Of a DNA stretch of 64,000 nt, positions 45,188-52,993 are shown one piece after another. Numbering within the stretch: position 1 is the first letter of the stretch; every line of letters starts with the position of its first letter. The translations under genes were made by a program, and so were the position numbers. The stretch lies in contig NZ_RQVE01000007.1 of assembly GCF_003992315.1 (NCBI RefSeq), forward strand, positions 1-64,000, given 5' to 3'. The DNA comes from Veillonella sp. 3891. GTDB lineage: Bacteria > Bacillota > Negativicutes > Veillonellales > Veillonellaceae. The notes beneath the pieces were generated by a model. It made no database searches and had not been told where the DNA came from. It saw only the letters and a list, made by a program, of their open reading frames with translations.

Positions 45188-45853
45188 ATGGAAGTACAAG
45201 TAATGACAAATGTATTGGCTAAAAATGATGCCATTGCAGAAACACTACAAGAACAATTTAAAGATAAACATATTTTGGTAATGAATTTATTGGGCTCTCC
45301 AGGAGCGGGGAAAACCTCCCTATTAGAGGCAACGTTGCAAACCTTGTCCAAGGACTATCGTATTGCTGTTATTGAAGGTGATTTGTTCACTGATAAAGAT
45401 GCGGAGCGTATTCATGCCACAGGCGTATCAGTGATTCAAATTAATACTGTCGGTGGTTGCCATCTAGATGCGAATATGATTCGCGAGGCTATTGCCGAAC
45501 TAGATTTGGACGCCTTGGACCTCATCATCATTGAAAATGTAGGTAACTTAGTATGCCCAGCAGAATTTTTTATCGGTGAAGATATGAAAGTAACGGTCCT
45601 CTCTATCACTGAAGGAGAAGATAAACCGTTGAAATATCCATTGATATTCAAAGAATCTTCTGCAGTTCTATTAAATAAAGTCGACTTATTGCCCTACGTG
45701 CCATTCAAAATGGACGAGGCCATTCGAGATATTCAATCCTTACAACCAGGTGTGCCTATTTTCCAAGTGAGCTGTACGCAGGCAGAAGGGCTTTCACCGT
45801 GGATTACTTGGGTGAAAGAAAAATTAGAGGAGCGACGTAACAATGAAAGCTAA
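45188..45853 (+). CDS. hypB: Hydrogenase nickel-incorporation GTPase HypB
   Basis: A 221-residue GTPase that works with HypA to load nickel. The P-loop is GSPGAGKTS, followed by the metal-site GGCHLDANMI, NVGNLVCP and the base-recognition NKVD. It lacks a histidine-rich N-terminal stretch, so it has no Ni storage role. AAAGGAG lies four bases before the 45188 ATG. Its end overlaps the next gene by 11 bases. Confidence 0.94.
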   Translation: MEVQVMTNVLAKNDAIAETLQEQFKDKHILVMNLLGSPGAGKTSLLEATLQTLSKDYRIAVIEGDLFTDKDAERIHATGVSVIQINTVGGCHLDANMIREAIAELDLDALDLIIIENVGNLVCPAEFFIGEDMKVTVLSITEGEDKPLKYPLIFKESSAVLLNKVDLLPYVPFKMDEAIRDIQSLQPGVPIFQVSCTQAEGLSPWITWVKEKLEERRNNES

Positions 45854-47498
45854 TTGGAAAGCTACCATAGCGGCTATGGCAGTCGTAGGCTTGGTGGGGT
45901 TACAACCACAGCTTGCACTAGGTGAAGATGCTAGTAGCAGTACTATACATAAACAGGCAGAATCTGTTGTTTCTGAGCAAGATACCGCTGGGAATTCCGC
46001 TGTTGAAAAAAACGTAGAAACAGCAGAGCAAGGAAAAACTGTATTAGAGATGAAAGCTGCGGGTACTGCTATGCAGCGGAAGGTAACAGTAGGAACAGTG
46101 ACCCTTGATTTGACGCCAAACCATGTGGCAGAAGATATGGCGGTGCGAAAATTTTTGCAAGAGAAAAAAGCTTCCTTTGTGGAAGATGATGAAGAAAATT
46201 TAGAATTGGTAGGAACTACTTTCACAGCGAAGCGCATACCGGAACTTGTCATTACGGACACATTTGTGAACGCTCTCAAAGAAGAAGCTAAAGCCCGAGT
46301 GGAAGCGAAACAACGTGAACCATGGACATTCCCAGATGTGGATGTGTTGAAAGAAAAACTAGAGGCTATTGGTAAAAAGAAACCAGTTGATACGCATGCT
46401 AGTGAAATGTTGGATGCGGATGGTGCCGATGATGCAGATGATGTTACTGATGTAGGCACAACAAGGAAGAAAGATTCCACATTGGTAGGGCATGATTCAC
46501 TAGAGGCGCCATCTGAAGTGGAGAATACAGCAGAAAAAGATAGTTCCGAAACAGCTAAGGAATCTAACCATAGTAAAGCTGACAGTACAGTAGACCATAA
46601 GGTTTCTGATAAGGTTAAAAAACCTATCGAAGATAAGAAGGATAGTAAGGATGCAAAACAATCGAAAGCTCCTAAGTATCCTATTGAACTATTATGGACG
46701 GATAAGGCTAACATTTTTTTGCATGAAGATGTTCATGTGGGAGCCACACGTAGCGAAGTGCTCTTTGCTTGGGGGGCACCGCAGGCTATGTGGCGGGATA
46801 ACAAAGATGGTTCATTGCTGTGGCTATATCGAGGTATGTTTGGTGAAGAAAAAACTATAACGAAAAATAAAAAAAGTTCTATGCAAAAAGAGGAGTTTTC
46901 ACATTCAGTGAAGAATACTTATACTAGTGACTCTTTAGCAGGTTCTAACAGTTCTGTGGGTTATGTGTGGCTTTCATTGAAAGATGGGAAAGTGACACAT
47001 TTGGGAATGATTACGGGTCAAGACTGGCCTCGTTTTGCTATACCAGCCACTACATTAGAAACGTTTAAGCCAAATACAATGACGGAATCAGATTTCTCGT
47101 TGATGGGTTACCGATTAGGCGACACATTTACCAATGATCCTAACCGATCTTGGGAAGAGCGGGGAAAACTGTATGGTCAGGAATTTTTAGGTTATAAGGA
47201 TGTAGTTATCGCATATAACAAGGAACACGAAATCACTCGTGTCATGATCAACTCATCGCTTGGTACGACGAAACGCGGCATTTCACTGGGAGATTCTAAA
47301 TACTTACTGCTCTATCTCTACGGAGTGCCAGATTTTGAAGAACCTGCTAATCATCATGATAGCACTAAAGGCGTAGTCTACGGCTATCGTCATCCGGTGC
47401 TAGAACATACCTATTTGTTATTTACATTAGATGATAAATTTGTTAGAGAAATATTATTGTCAAACCAAAAGAAAAGCGAACTTGTTTCGGCTATGTAG
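45843..47498 (+). CDS. Secreted hypothetical protein with BamE/SmpA-like segments
   Basis: A 551-residue exported protein: signal peptide (residues 1-27, ending LALG), a variable acidic and Lys/Ser/Asp-rich middle (to about 280), and a C-terminal part with two short segments resembling BamE/SmpA repeats (HVGATRSEVLFAWGAPQAMW and RGISLGDSKYLLLYLYGVP). No lipobox is seen. The start overlaps the hypB stop, with GAGGAG upstream. Its stop codon TAG lies inside a family A repeat, so the last few residues (SAM) come from repeat DNA. Function unknown; a periplasmic envelope role is a guess. Confidence 0.75.
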   Translation: MKANWKATIAAMAVVGLVGLQPQLALGEDASSSTIHKQAESVVSEQDTAGNSAVEKNVETAEQGKTVLEMKAAGTAMQRKVTVGTVTLDLTPNHVAEDMAVRKFLQEKKASFVEDDEENLELVGTTFTAKRIPELVITDTFVNALKEEAKARVEAKQREPWTFPDVDVLKEKLEAIGKKKPVDTHASEMLDADGADDADDVTDVGTTRKKDSTLVGHDSLEAPSEVENTAEKDSSETAKESNHSKADSTVDHKVSDKVKKPIEDKKDSKDAKQSKAPKYPIELLWTDKANIFLHEDVHVGATRSEVLFAWGAPQAMWRDNKDGSLLWLYRGMFGEEKTITKNKKSSMQKEEFSHSVKNTYTSDSLAGSNSSVGYVWLSLKDGKVTHLGMITGQDWPRFAIPATTLETFKPNTMTESDFSLMGYRLGDTFTNDPNRSWEERGKLYGQEFLGYKDVVIAYNKEHEITRVMINSSLGTTKRGISLGDSKYLLLYLYGVPDFEEPANHHDSTKGVVYGYRHPVLEHTYLLFTLDDKFVREILLSNQKKSELVSAM

Positions 47499-47556
47499 CC
47501 TGTGGCTTTCTTACTTGAATTATGTAAAGGGAAGACCGTAACACACCCCTTCTCAA
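47480..47556. repeat. Family A intergenic repeat, copy 5, truncated
   Basis: CTTGTTTCGGCTATGTAGCC, TGTGGC, AAAGGGAAGACCGT and CCTTCTCAA match the left half of copies 3 and 4, then similarity stops at 47556 in the middle of the core. The right half is absent. The prophage integrase follows within 90 bp. Confidence 0.7.
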
Positions 47557-47587
47557 GCTATACAGTGGTTATAATTACATAAATTTA

Positions 47588-47626
47588 AGACCCCCGTAGC
47601 TATGCGTATCTACGGGGGTTTCTAAT
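47588..47626 (+). terminator. Terminator at the prophage left end
   Basis: GACCCCCGTAG pairs with CTACGGGGGTTTC, followed by an A/T tract ending in TTTTT. It may serve the secreted-protein gene on the plus strand or the integrase on the minus strand. Confidence 0.75.
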
Positions 47627-47644
47627 TTTTGATTTGCTCTAATT

Positions 47645-48745
47645 TTACGCATTTTCTAGACGGTTGCTCAACCGTTGCTCAACCTTTTGGAGACTATCAC
47701 CGAACGGAAGTTTATTCACGGCATCGATATACTGATCAATTGTTTTATGAGTATAAACTCCCTGAGTGATATTATTCTGTGTAGAATGCCCTACGATGTT
47801 TTTGATGATAATTTCGGGGATACTGTAATCGCTACATAACGTGATGAATGTATGGCGAGTATCATGTGGCTTGCGTCTATCCATCTCCAATCGCTCGCAT
47901 ATTTCGGTCAATTTTCTTCTATATCCATCTTGTCCAATAATGCCATCCATTAAGCATATTGAACGCTTAAATTTTGCTGTGGCGTATAACTCCTGGATGA
48001 ATGGAGCGATGCATTCAGCAATAGGGATGATGCGGTCACGCCCTGCATCGGTCTTTGAACCGCCTACCATGTACCGTTCCTTCAAGTGAATATCATCCAC
48101 CTTCATATGTAAGAGTTCGTTTAATCGAACTCCAGTGTAAATATAGATAAGAATGATACGGACAATTTGCTCATCCTGGTGTAACCATAATTGGTGAATA
48201 TCTTCCTCACGAAATGGAGTTGCCTTCTTAATAGATGTAGCATTCTTGCTGATAATAATATCTTTCATGTAATTTTTAACGAGCACTTCATTTTTAATGG
48301 CTATATTGCAAGTTTTAATCAATGTTGATTTTATAACCTCTTGATATGATTTGCTGTATGTAAACTTATCAAAAAATGGTTGTACATGAGCTGTCCTTAG
48401 AACTGTGATATCCATTGGTAGAATGGGCTTCATCATCTTTTTAACAGCATGAATTACCTCTATTCGCCCTGCTGAAAGTCCCTCGCGCTCGGCTTCTTCA
48501 AAGTACCATTGAAAGCACTGCTCAACGGTAATCACTCGTTTTTTCTCCAATGCGGTAGGATCATTGGAGAATAGAGCCAATGCCTCGTAGGCTTCCTTTT
48601 GGCTAGCATAGGTGCCTAGGGTTTTACGGATTGGCTTGCCATCATCAGTCCATCCAGTCGTGATGACTGCACGGAATGGCTTGCGCAGCTTTTTATGTTT
48701 CATCTTGTAAACGGAGCCTGATCCGTTTGAGCGTTTTAATGCCAT
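47645..48745 (-). CDS. int: Tyrosine-type phage integrase
   Basis: A 366-residue integrase: an N-terminal arm-binding domain (GSGSVYKMKHKKLRKPFRA), a SAM-like core-binding domain, and a catalytic domain with the Arg (TGVRLNE), HXXR (HDTRHTF) and His...Tyr (GHSTQNNITQGVYTH) residues. The start 48745 (MALKRSNG) has AAAGGTGG nine bases upstream; the ATG at 48796 would add an untypical 17 residues. It lies at the prophage end and faces out, as is usual next to attP. Confidence 0.93.
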   Translation of the reverse strand: MALKRSNGSGSVYKMKHKKLRKPFRAVITTGWTDDGKPIRKTLGTYASQKEAYEALALFSNDPTALEKKRVITVEQCFQWYFEEAEREGLSAGRIEVIHAVKKMMKPILPMDITVLRTAHVQPFFDKFTYSKSYQEVIKSTLIKTCNIAIKNEVLVKNYMKDIIISKNATSIKKATPFREEDIHQLWLHQDEQIVRIILIYIYTGVRLNELLHMKVDDIHLKERYMVGGSKTDAGRDRIIPIAECIAPFIQELYATAKFKRSICLMDGIIGQDGYRRKLTEICERLEMDRRKPHDTRHTFITLCSDYSIPEIIIKNIVGHSTQNNITQGVYTHKTIDQYIDAVNKLPFGDSLQKVEQRLSNRLENA

Positions 48746-48779
48746 AAAAAATAACCACCTTTCATGTGTAGCAAATACA

Positions 48780-48835
48780 CCTAAAAAGTGGTACAATATA
48801 TGTGTTGAATATATGTGGATGTACCACCCTTTAGG
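48780..48835. repeat. Long inverted repeat upstream of the integrase
   Basis: CCTAAA and GTGGTACA pair with TGTACCAC and TTTAGG, with an inner ATATAT stem. It may be part of the integrase leader on the minus strand or of a short plus-strand RNA ending in the terminator at 48850. Confidence 0.55.
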
Positions 48836-48849
48836 TATGTTCAGAATTT

Positions 48850-48884
48850 ACCTCTCCAGTTGGCGCTGGGGAGGTATTTTTTTA
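48850..48884 (+). terminator. Rightward terminator between Abi_2 and integrase
   Basis: ACCTCTCCAG pairs with CTGGGGAGGT (one G-U), followed by seven T. No plus-strand gene precedes it, which suggests a short RNA starting near 48790. Confidence 0.75.
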
Positions 48885-48921
48885 TTTTAGATGTTTACAG
48901 AATTACACGCCTTACAAACTA

Positions 48922-49878
48922 TTACCTTGTTTTAATTTTATGAGTGTTAATATGCCAATCTATAGGAAATCCTAGTTTTTTATAAATATCATTTATAGAA
49001 ATTGAAATTAACTTATTGTTTAAACGTCTAAATAATTTAAGAACCTTATTATGTAAAGCTGCATACTCTCGTTCACTAATAAAGCATTGTAAAATTAAAA
49101 ACACAGAATACACCGTATCTTGACGGTCAGAAGGAGTAATATTATATCTAGGGTGTAAATGAGACCAGAATTTACAAGCATTTTTACATTTAAAATCAAT
49201 TAAGCGATTGGTGTGAGCGCAAACATTACGTATATCGTTAATAGTAGCTATAAATGAAATTAATGCTTCTGGCGTTAAGGGATCAGTGATAGGGTTTACA
49301 TAGCAATGTATGAAAGTATATAAATCTTTCGCAATTGTACTTTGAAGAGATTTACCTAAGTTTAAAATAAAATATCGTAAATCTCCAAAGTCAAGATAGT
49401 TAATAAGTACCCATAAAGGGACGTCTTGATGTTGATTGATATAATGAAAAATGGAGGTCCCTTTTCTTTTCGAGTGTTTCAAAATAATTTGAGATAGCTT
49501 TGAAATTGTTGAAACAGCTTCTATTTTTCTATTAGGAGCATAACAGTTAATATCTAGATATGCATACTGCATGTTAGAGTATGCCTCAGAAAAACGATGA
49601 GAAACGATAGCTTTTAAATGAGTTTCTGCATGGATAATAGCTTGGAATAATGCTCTTTTTAGATCAAACTCAATAGTGTATAAGTCGGTTATTTCGCTTA
49701 AATGAGTATTATTAGAAAAAGTATTATTAGTACGTGGGAAAAAACAACCATATCCATTGATAATATTATAATAATTTTGTGTTAACAGATAATCTTTGGC
49801 TCGTTGTTCATCATCAACAATTAGTCCACGACTAGTCAATATATTTACTTGCTCATCAATTGATTTGAATGGTTTCAA
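48922..49878 (-). CDS. Abi_2 family (AbiD/AbiF-like) abortive infection protein
   Basis: A 318-residue protein of the Abi_2 family, which includes lactococcal AbiD and AbiF phage-exclusion proteins. Features: KPFKSIDEQVNILTSRGL and QNYYNIINGYG at the N-terminus, and a HEPN-type R-X4-H (RNVCAHTNRL) near residue 235, suggesting RNase action. It starts with TTG at 49878, directly after a hairpin with a U8 run. As a lysogen-strand gene beside int and cI it probably protects the host from other phages. Confidence 0.87.
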   Translation of the reverse strand: MKPFKSIDEQVNILTSRGLIVDDEQRAKDYLLTQNYYNIINGYGCFFPRTNNTFSNNTHLSEITDLYTIEFDLKRALFQAIIHAETHLKAIVSHRFSEAYSNMQYAYLDINCYAPNRKIEAVSTISKLSQIILKHSKRKGTSIFHYINQHQDVPLWVLINYLDFGDLRYFILNLGKSLQSTIAKDLYTFIHCYVNPITDPLTPEALISFIATINDIRNVCAHTNRLIDFKCKNACKFWSHLHPRYNITPSDRQDTVYSVFLILQCFISEREYAALHNKVLKLFRRLNNKLISISINDIYKKLGFPIDWHINTHKIKTR

Positions 49879-49880
49879 AA

Positions 49881-49923
49881 AAAATAACCCCCTCTATTAC
49901 TTAATATAATAGAGAAGGTTATT
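49881..49923 (-). terminator. Terminator-like hairpin overlapping the Abi_2 start
   Basis: On the minus strand AATAACC and CTCTATTA (plus 49883-49899) pair with TAATAGAG and GGTTATT (49907-49923), followed by eight U that run into the TTG start codon. The 3' arm contains GAGGGGG, the only visible Shine-Dalgarno. It could stop transcription or hide the ribosome site. Confidence 0.7.
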
Positions 49924-50058
49924 TTCCATACAGGCCCCCTGAGGGAAAACATCTGCACTTATCTTTGTCTCTATTATATGGAACAAGGCATAAAATGTCA
50001 ATAATAAAAAATATGATTTAAAAGTAGTATAAGTTGTGCTACTTGATTGGTGTACATT

Positions 50059-50074
50059 TTGTTGACCTCAACAA
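50059..50074. promoter_or_regulatory. Palindrome TTGTTGA-CC-TCAACAA
   Basis: A perfect 7-bp inverted repeat with a 2-bp spacer in the gap between the Abi_2 and ImmA genes. A likely protein-binding site; which protein is unknown. Confidence 0.5.
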
Positions 50075-50103
50075 ATTCGTGCGGATACCCATTATATAGG
50101 GAT

Positions 50104-50141
50104 CTCTCTTACTTCATCACCGTGGAGTAAGGGAGTTTTTT
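50104..50141 (+). terminator. Terminator at the end of the immA gene
   Basis: CTCTCTTACT pairs with AGTAAGGGAG followed by six T on the plus strand. On the minus strand it lies just after immA and is less U-rich. Confidence 0.65.
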
Positions 50142-50412
50142 AATCTACAAACTGATAGAAGAAGTTTATTTCATCTTCGTTGAATCCAGTTTCATTTCCA
50201 TGCAATAGGGATTCTATTAGCCCTGCATGCATGTCTTGCGTAAAATGTCCTTCCATGATGTGGCACACCTCGTGGGCGATGCTCTCTCTTAATACATCAA
50301 TAGGCTTGTTCTTATTAACTAATATGGTGTAACAATCTGTATCCTCACTCGTGCATAGTGTAGCGTTGATTGAGCTTGGCAAGTCGTGGTAGATGATCGT
50401 TATGTTATAAAT
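50140..50412 (-). CDS. ImmA/IrrE-type metallopeptidase, probable ATT start
   Basis: A short (90-residue) ImmA/IrrE-like protein with the zinc-peptidase motif HEVCH in RESIAHEVCHIMEGHF. Such proteins cut the partner repressor to induce the phage. The first usual start (TTG at 50382) has no ribosome site and drops the strand ITIIYHDLPSSINA. An ATT at 50412, eight bases after AAGGGGG and next to the cI stop, gives the expected N-terminus. It is shorter than many ImmA proteins. Cotranscribed with cI. Confidence 0.75.
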   Translation of the reverse strand: MYNITIIYHDLPSSINATLCTSEDTDCYTILVNKNKPIDVLRESIAHEVCHIMEGHFTQDMHAGLIESLLHGNETGFNEDEINFFYQFVD

Positions 50413-50414
50413 GA

Positions 50415-50834
50415 TTATTTCCCCCTTAATCGTTTCACCAAATCAACCACATAATCTAAGTCTTCATCGCTTAAATCCTTCGCAGCATCTAGCAAAATAC
50501 CCTCTTGCGTTCTTGCATATTCTGCTTTGGCGTTTACTGCGGGGTCGATATAATACTCTGTAGAAGTGCTGGATTCTATAGAGTAATCAGAAAATCGAGG
50601 GTCGATTTCAGACTTATTTACATTAAAGAAATTAGCAATTTTTTCTATATTCCCAGGAATCGGCAATGATCTTCCTTTGATATATCCTGTTAAAGTACTA
50701 GGTGGGATACCAGTTGCTTTTGATAAATCTACTTGCTTACATTTGTTAATGCGTAGCAGATTATTTATATTTTCAGATATTACTTTCATCTGAGCTAATT
50801 CATGTGGGGTTAGTTCCCCTCGACCTCTTGCCAT
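50415..50834 (-). CDS. CI-like phage repressor (XRE family)
   Basis: A 139-residue repressor with an N-terminal HTH (QVDLSKATGIPPSTLTGYIKGRSLP) and a short C-terminal part without a LexA-type protease domain, which fits inactivation by the adjacent ImmA-like peptidase. GGAGG lies seven bases before the ATG. It is read from the left promoter of the switch region at 50866-50894. Confidence 0.9.
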   Translation of the reverse strand: MARGRGELTPHELAQMKVISENINNLLRINKCKQVDLSKATGIPPSTLTGYIKGRSLPIPGNIEKIANFFNVNKSEIDPRFSDYSIESSTSTEYYIDPAVNAKAEYARTQEGILLDAAKDLSDEDLDYVVDLVKRLRGK

Positions 50835-50865
50835 TGTATTTCCTCCTTACGCATCTTATAGTTAT

Positions 50866-50894
50866 ATAATAACGTATTAAATCGTATTTGTAAA
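50866..50894 (-). promoter_or_regulatory. Repressor (lysogeny) promoter
   Basis: On the minus strand TTTACA (50894-50889), 17-bp spacer, TATTAT (50871-50866). The spacer holds two CGTATT/AATACG half-sites, also seen near 50911 (AATACGAAAT). Confidence 0.75.
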
Positions 50895-50935
50895 TAAAAA
50901 TTGCGTAAAAAATACGAAATATTTAGAACTAATCG

Positions 50936-50964
50936 TTGACATGCGAATTAATTCGTACTATAAT
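50936..50964 (+). promoter_or_regulatory. Early (lytic) promoter with operator
   Basis: TTGACA at 50936-50941, 17-bp spacer, TATAAT at 50959-50964. The spacer contains the palindrome CGAATTAATTCG (50944-50955), a good operator candidate for CI or Cro. Confidence 0.85.
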
Positions 50965-50997
50965 TGGTGCAGGAGATATGGAAAGGAGGAATGCGTA

Positions 50998-51222
50998 ATG
51001 TCAAAGTTTACGCTAAGAGCAATTAGAGTTAATTATAACTTAAGCGCTCATGACGTTTCTAATGCGGTAGGAATACACTATCAAACATTATTAAAATATG
51101 AAAATGATAGCACTAGGATTCCATTAGATTTACTGAAAAAATTGTCTGATTTTTATAAAGTAAAAATGGATGATATTTTTTTAGGTAAAAAATACGAATT
51201 AAAACGTATTAGTGCAAGTTAA
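50998..51222 (+). CDS. Cro-like regulator (XRE family)
   Basis: A 74-residue HTH protein (VSNAVGIHYQTLLKYENDSTRIP) opposite the CI gene, the standard Cro position. AAAGGAGG lies upstream of the 50998 ATG. First gene of the rightward early transcript. Confidence 0.88.
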   Translation: MSKFTLRAIRVNYNLSAHDVSNAVGIHYQTLLKYENDSTRIPLDLLKKLSDFYKVKMDDIFLGKKYELKRISAS

Positions 51223-51246
51223 AAACAACGGAAGTGAGGTGATGAG

Positions 51247-51465
51247 ATGAGCAAAGAAAAAGAGGAATCAATCATTATAAAAGAAAAAGATGGATACCAA
51301 ACACATCAGATTATAATCGTTAGATATTGGAAATTATTACAAGGGATAGAAATGATACTTTTTACATTGTCACTAGTAATAGTCCCGTATGAATCGCCCG
51401 AGTATTGGAAATTGTGGATAGCACATATCTTGATTACTTTATACATCCTTTATAAAAGGTATTGA
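51247..51465 (+). CDS. Small phage membrane protein (72 aa)
   Basis: A 72-residue protein with a charged N-terminus (about 30 residues) and two hydrophobic helices (LLQGIEMILFTLSLVIV and WIAHILITLYIL). GAGGTG lies before the ATG. Follows cro. Function unknown; superinfection exclusion is one possibility. Confidence 0.65.
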   Translation: MSKEKEESIIIKEKDGYQTHQIIIVRYWKLLQGIEMILFTLSLVIVPYESPEYWKLWIAHILITLYILYKRY

Positions 51466-51518
51466 ATCGGTGTAAAAAAATTGAGCCCCTTGGTAAGAGA
51501 CTCAATAAATAACTATAT

Positions 51519-52127
51519 TTAAATTATTTTATCTAACATAAAATCGAATAGCCTTGAGCAAATACGATTCAATAAACAAAGAAAAATCCACTTAGCAACA
51601 TCTTCTTTTTTCACATTTTGAATTTTGTTGGCACATATTTTCACATATTTATTAAACCAATTTAGATATGCTTCGTCTTTAATAATTGTATCAATAACTT
51701 CTTCTTCAGCTGGTGAAAGCTGGATGTTACTTTCAAAGCTTGAAAGGTCCTCAAAGACTTTGACATCATTATTTAAAACGATGAAATCAGTAATAGAAGT
51801 ATCTGCAAGTGTAAGTTTAATATTGTTTAGAATTGCTTGGTATTCAACCATGGGTTGCATAATTTTATGTATCTGTTGTAACTGCTCAAACCCAGTAGCT
51901 ATACGATCAAGTGAAGACATATTGGCAATCATCGCATTATTTGCAGATTGTGCGATAGACATCATATTCAAGTATGGTTGCATAGCAATTTGAAGAGGTT
52001 CTAGAGCAGTCATAACATTTTGGTTTACAAAACGGTTATTTATTGAAAAATATTTTTCCCACATGTCGCGATGTGCGAAATATTTTTCAATAGGCGATGG
52101 CTGTAAATAATCTTTTATAGTACCCAT
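51519..52127 (-). CDS. Lysogen-strand hypothetical protein (202 aa)
   Basis: A 202-residue protein with a helical middle rich in Ala, Asn and Met, an acidic part (LSPAEEEVIDTIIKDEAYLNW) and a C-terminal amphipathic helix (WIFLCLLNRICSRLFDF). Read against the early genes from an extended -10 promoter shared in sequence with the gene at 52993. The start 52127 sits seven bases after GGGGG. Expression in the lysogen and lack of any phage-structural hallmark suggest a lysogenic-conversion or defence role, which is inference. Confidence 0.65.
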   Translation of the reverse strand: MGTIKDYLQPSPIEKYFAHRDMWEKYFSINNRFVNQNVMTALEPLQIAMQPYLNMMSIAQSANNAMIANMSSLDRIATGFEQLQQIHKIMQPMVEYQAILNNIKLTLADTSITDFIVLNNDVKVFEDLSSFESNIQLSPAEEEVIDTIIKDEAYLNWFNKYVKICANKIQNVKKEDVAKWIFLCLLNRICSRLFDFMLDKII

Positions 52128-52160
52128 ATAATCACCCCCTTTCATGGTGATTATAGCACA
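52126..52160 (-). promoter_or_regulatory. Extended -10 promoter plus RBS module, copy 1
   Basis: On the minus strand TGCTATAAT (52158-52150) is an extended -10 with no good -35. AATCACC and GGTGATT (52130-52136, 52146-52152) form an inverted repeat that includes the ribosome site. The leader is only about 17 nt. Copy 2 lies at 52992-53036. Confidence 0.65.
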
Positions 52161-52182
52161 GAATGGAAAAGGAGGTGGGAAT

Positions 52183-52401
52183 ATGGCTACAGAAAAAGAG
52201 CCCCTACAAGAGAGGCTCGTTACAAAAAAAGATTTATACATGATAGCAAACCAAATTGTGGTCACAATATTGGGATATGCTTTAGCATTTTTTAATACCC
52301 CCAATAGTGACATAGTGTTTTATGGATTATTATCACTAGCTGTTTTTTCGCACTTAGTATTAGCCTTGCCTTTATTCTATAAATCTAGAAAAAGCCACTA
52401 G
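52183..52401 (+). CDS. Small phage membrane protein (72 aa)
   Basis: A 72-residue protein with a charged start (MATEKEPLQERLVTKKD) and two hydrophobic helices (IVVTILGYALAFF and GLLSLAVFSHLVLALPLF). AAGGAGG lies eight bases before the ATG. Divergent from the minus-strand gene ending its promoter module at 52160. Function unknown. Confidence 0.65.
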   Translation: MATEKEPLQERLVTKKDLYMIANQIVVTILGYALAFFNTPNSDIVFYGLLSLAVFSHLVLALPLFYKSRKSH

Positions 52402-52432
52402 AATGGAGGCACAGTAATCAGGAGGTGGTTAG

Positions 52433-52582
52433 ATGTATTTAAATGACAAAAATTTTAGAAAGTCATTGATACAAGATATTACAGATAAGATAGATAACAT
52501 CTTATTAGGAATATCCTTTGGGGCAAGTATTATCTGCTTAGTTATCAGCTTAATCATTCTAGTAATGTTATCAACGAAATAA
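52433..52582 (+). CDS. Small phage membrane protein (49 aa)
   Basis: A 49-residue protein: a polar N-terminal half and one C-terminal membrane helix (GASIICLVISLIILVML). GGAGGTGG lies before the ATG. Its last 12 bases overlap the convergent minus-strand gene. Function unknown. Confidence 0.55.
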   Translation: MYLNDKNFRKSLIQDITDKIDNILLGISFGASIICLVISLIILVMLSTK

Positions 52583-52993
52583 AGCATAGGCAGAAAAGAA
52601 CAAAGCTACTATAGAAATAACAATAGGGACAATTCTAAGTATTCTATCTTCTATACGTACTTTACGGCGTTTAGCATAATCAAAATCATAATCTTCAATA
52701 GCTTTGATTCCTAGCTCCGTAATAGAAATAAAAGAAGTTCGGTGAGTTTTGGAAATACCTTCGTCACTTCGAATAGTTTCATAGTGAAAACGAATATAAG
52801 AAGTATTAGGAATAGCTTCATACGGAAATGATTTACGCTCAGGAGTAGAAAATAAAGTAATTCTATATTCAATAGATTTAAAAGAGTTGAACTCTTCTAA
52901 TACTTCGTGAAAATGAATTTTACGATGTCGATTGGCTAGTAAGTATTTCAGAATATTCACATCAATAGTAGTTAGTTGATTGTAAGGAATCAT
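52571..52993 (-). CDS. Lysogen-strand protein with HTH-like domain and C-terminal membrane helix
   Basis: A 140-residue protein: the first 60 residues look like a winged helix (TTIDVNILKYLLANRHRKIHFHEVLEEF), then a basic stretch (YAKRRKVRIEDR) and a C-terminal membrane helix (IVPIVISIVALFFSAYALF). Start 52993, behind the same promoter/RBS module as the 202-aa gene. Function unknown; a membrane-tethered sensor or exclusion protein is possible. Confidence 0.65.
   Translation of the reverse strand: MIPYNQLTTIDVNILKYLLANRHRKIHFHEVLEEFNSFKSIEYRITLFSTPERKSFPYEAIPNTSYIRFHYETIRSDEGISKTHRTSFISITELGIKAIEDYDFDYAKRRKVRIEDRILRIVPIVISIVALFFSAYALFR

Noticed and set aside
45824-46714. 296-codon minus-strand ORF opposite the secreted protein gene.
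   Set aside because: Ser/Phe/Val-rich shadow of the acidic, Lys-rich plus-strand gene, with no ribosome site and no domain.
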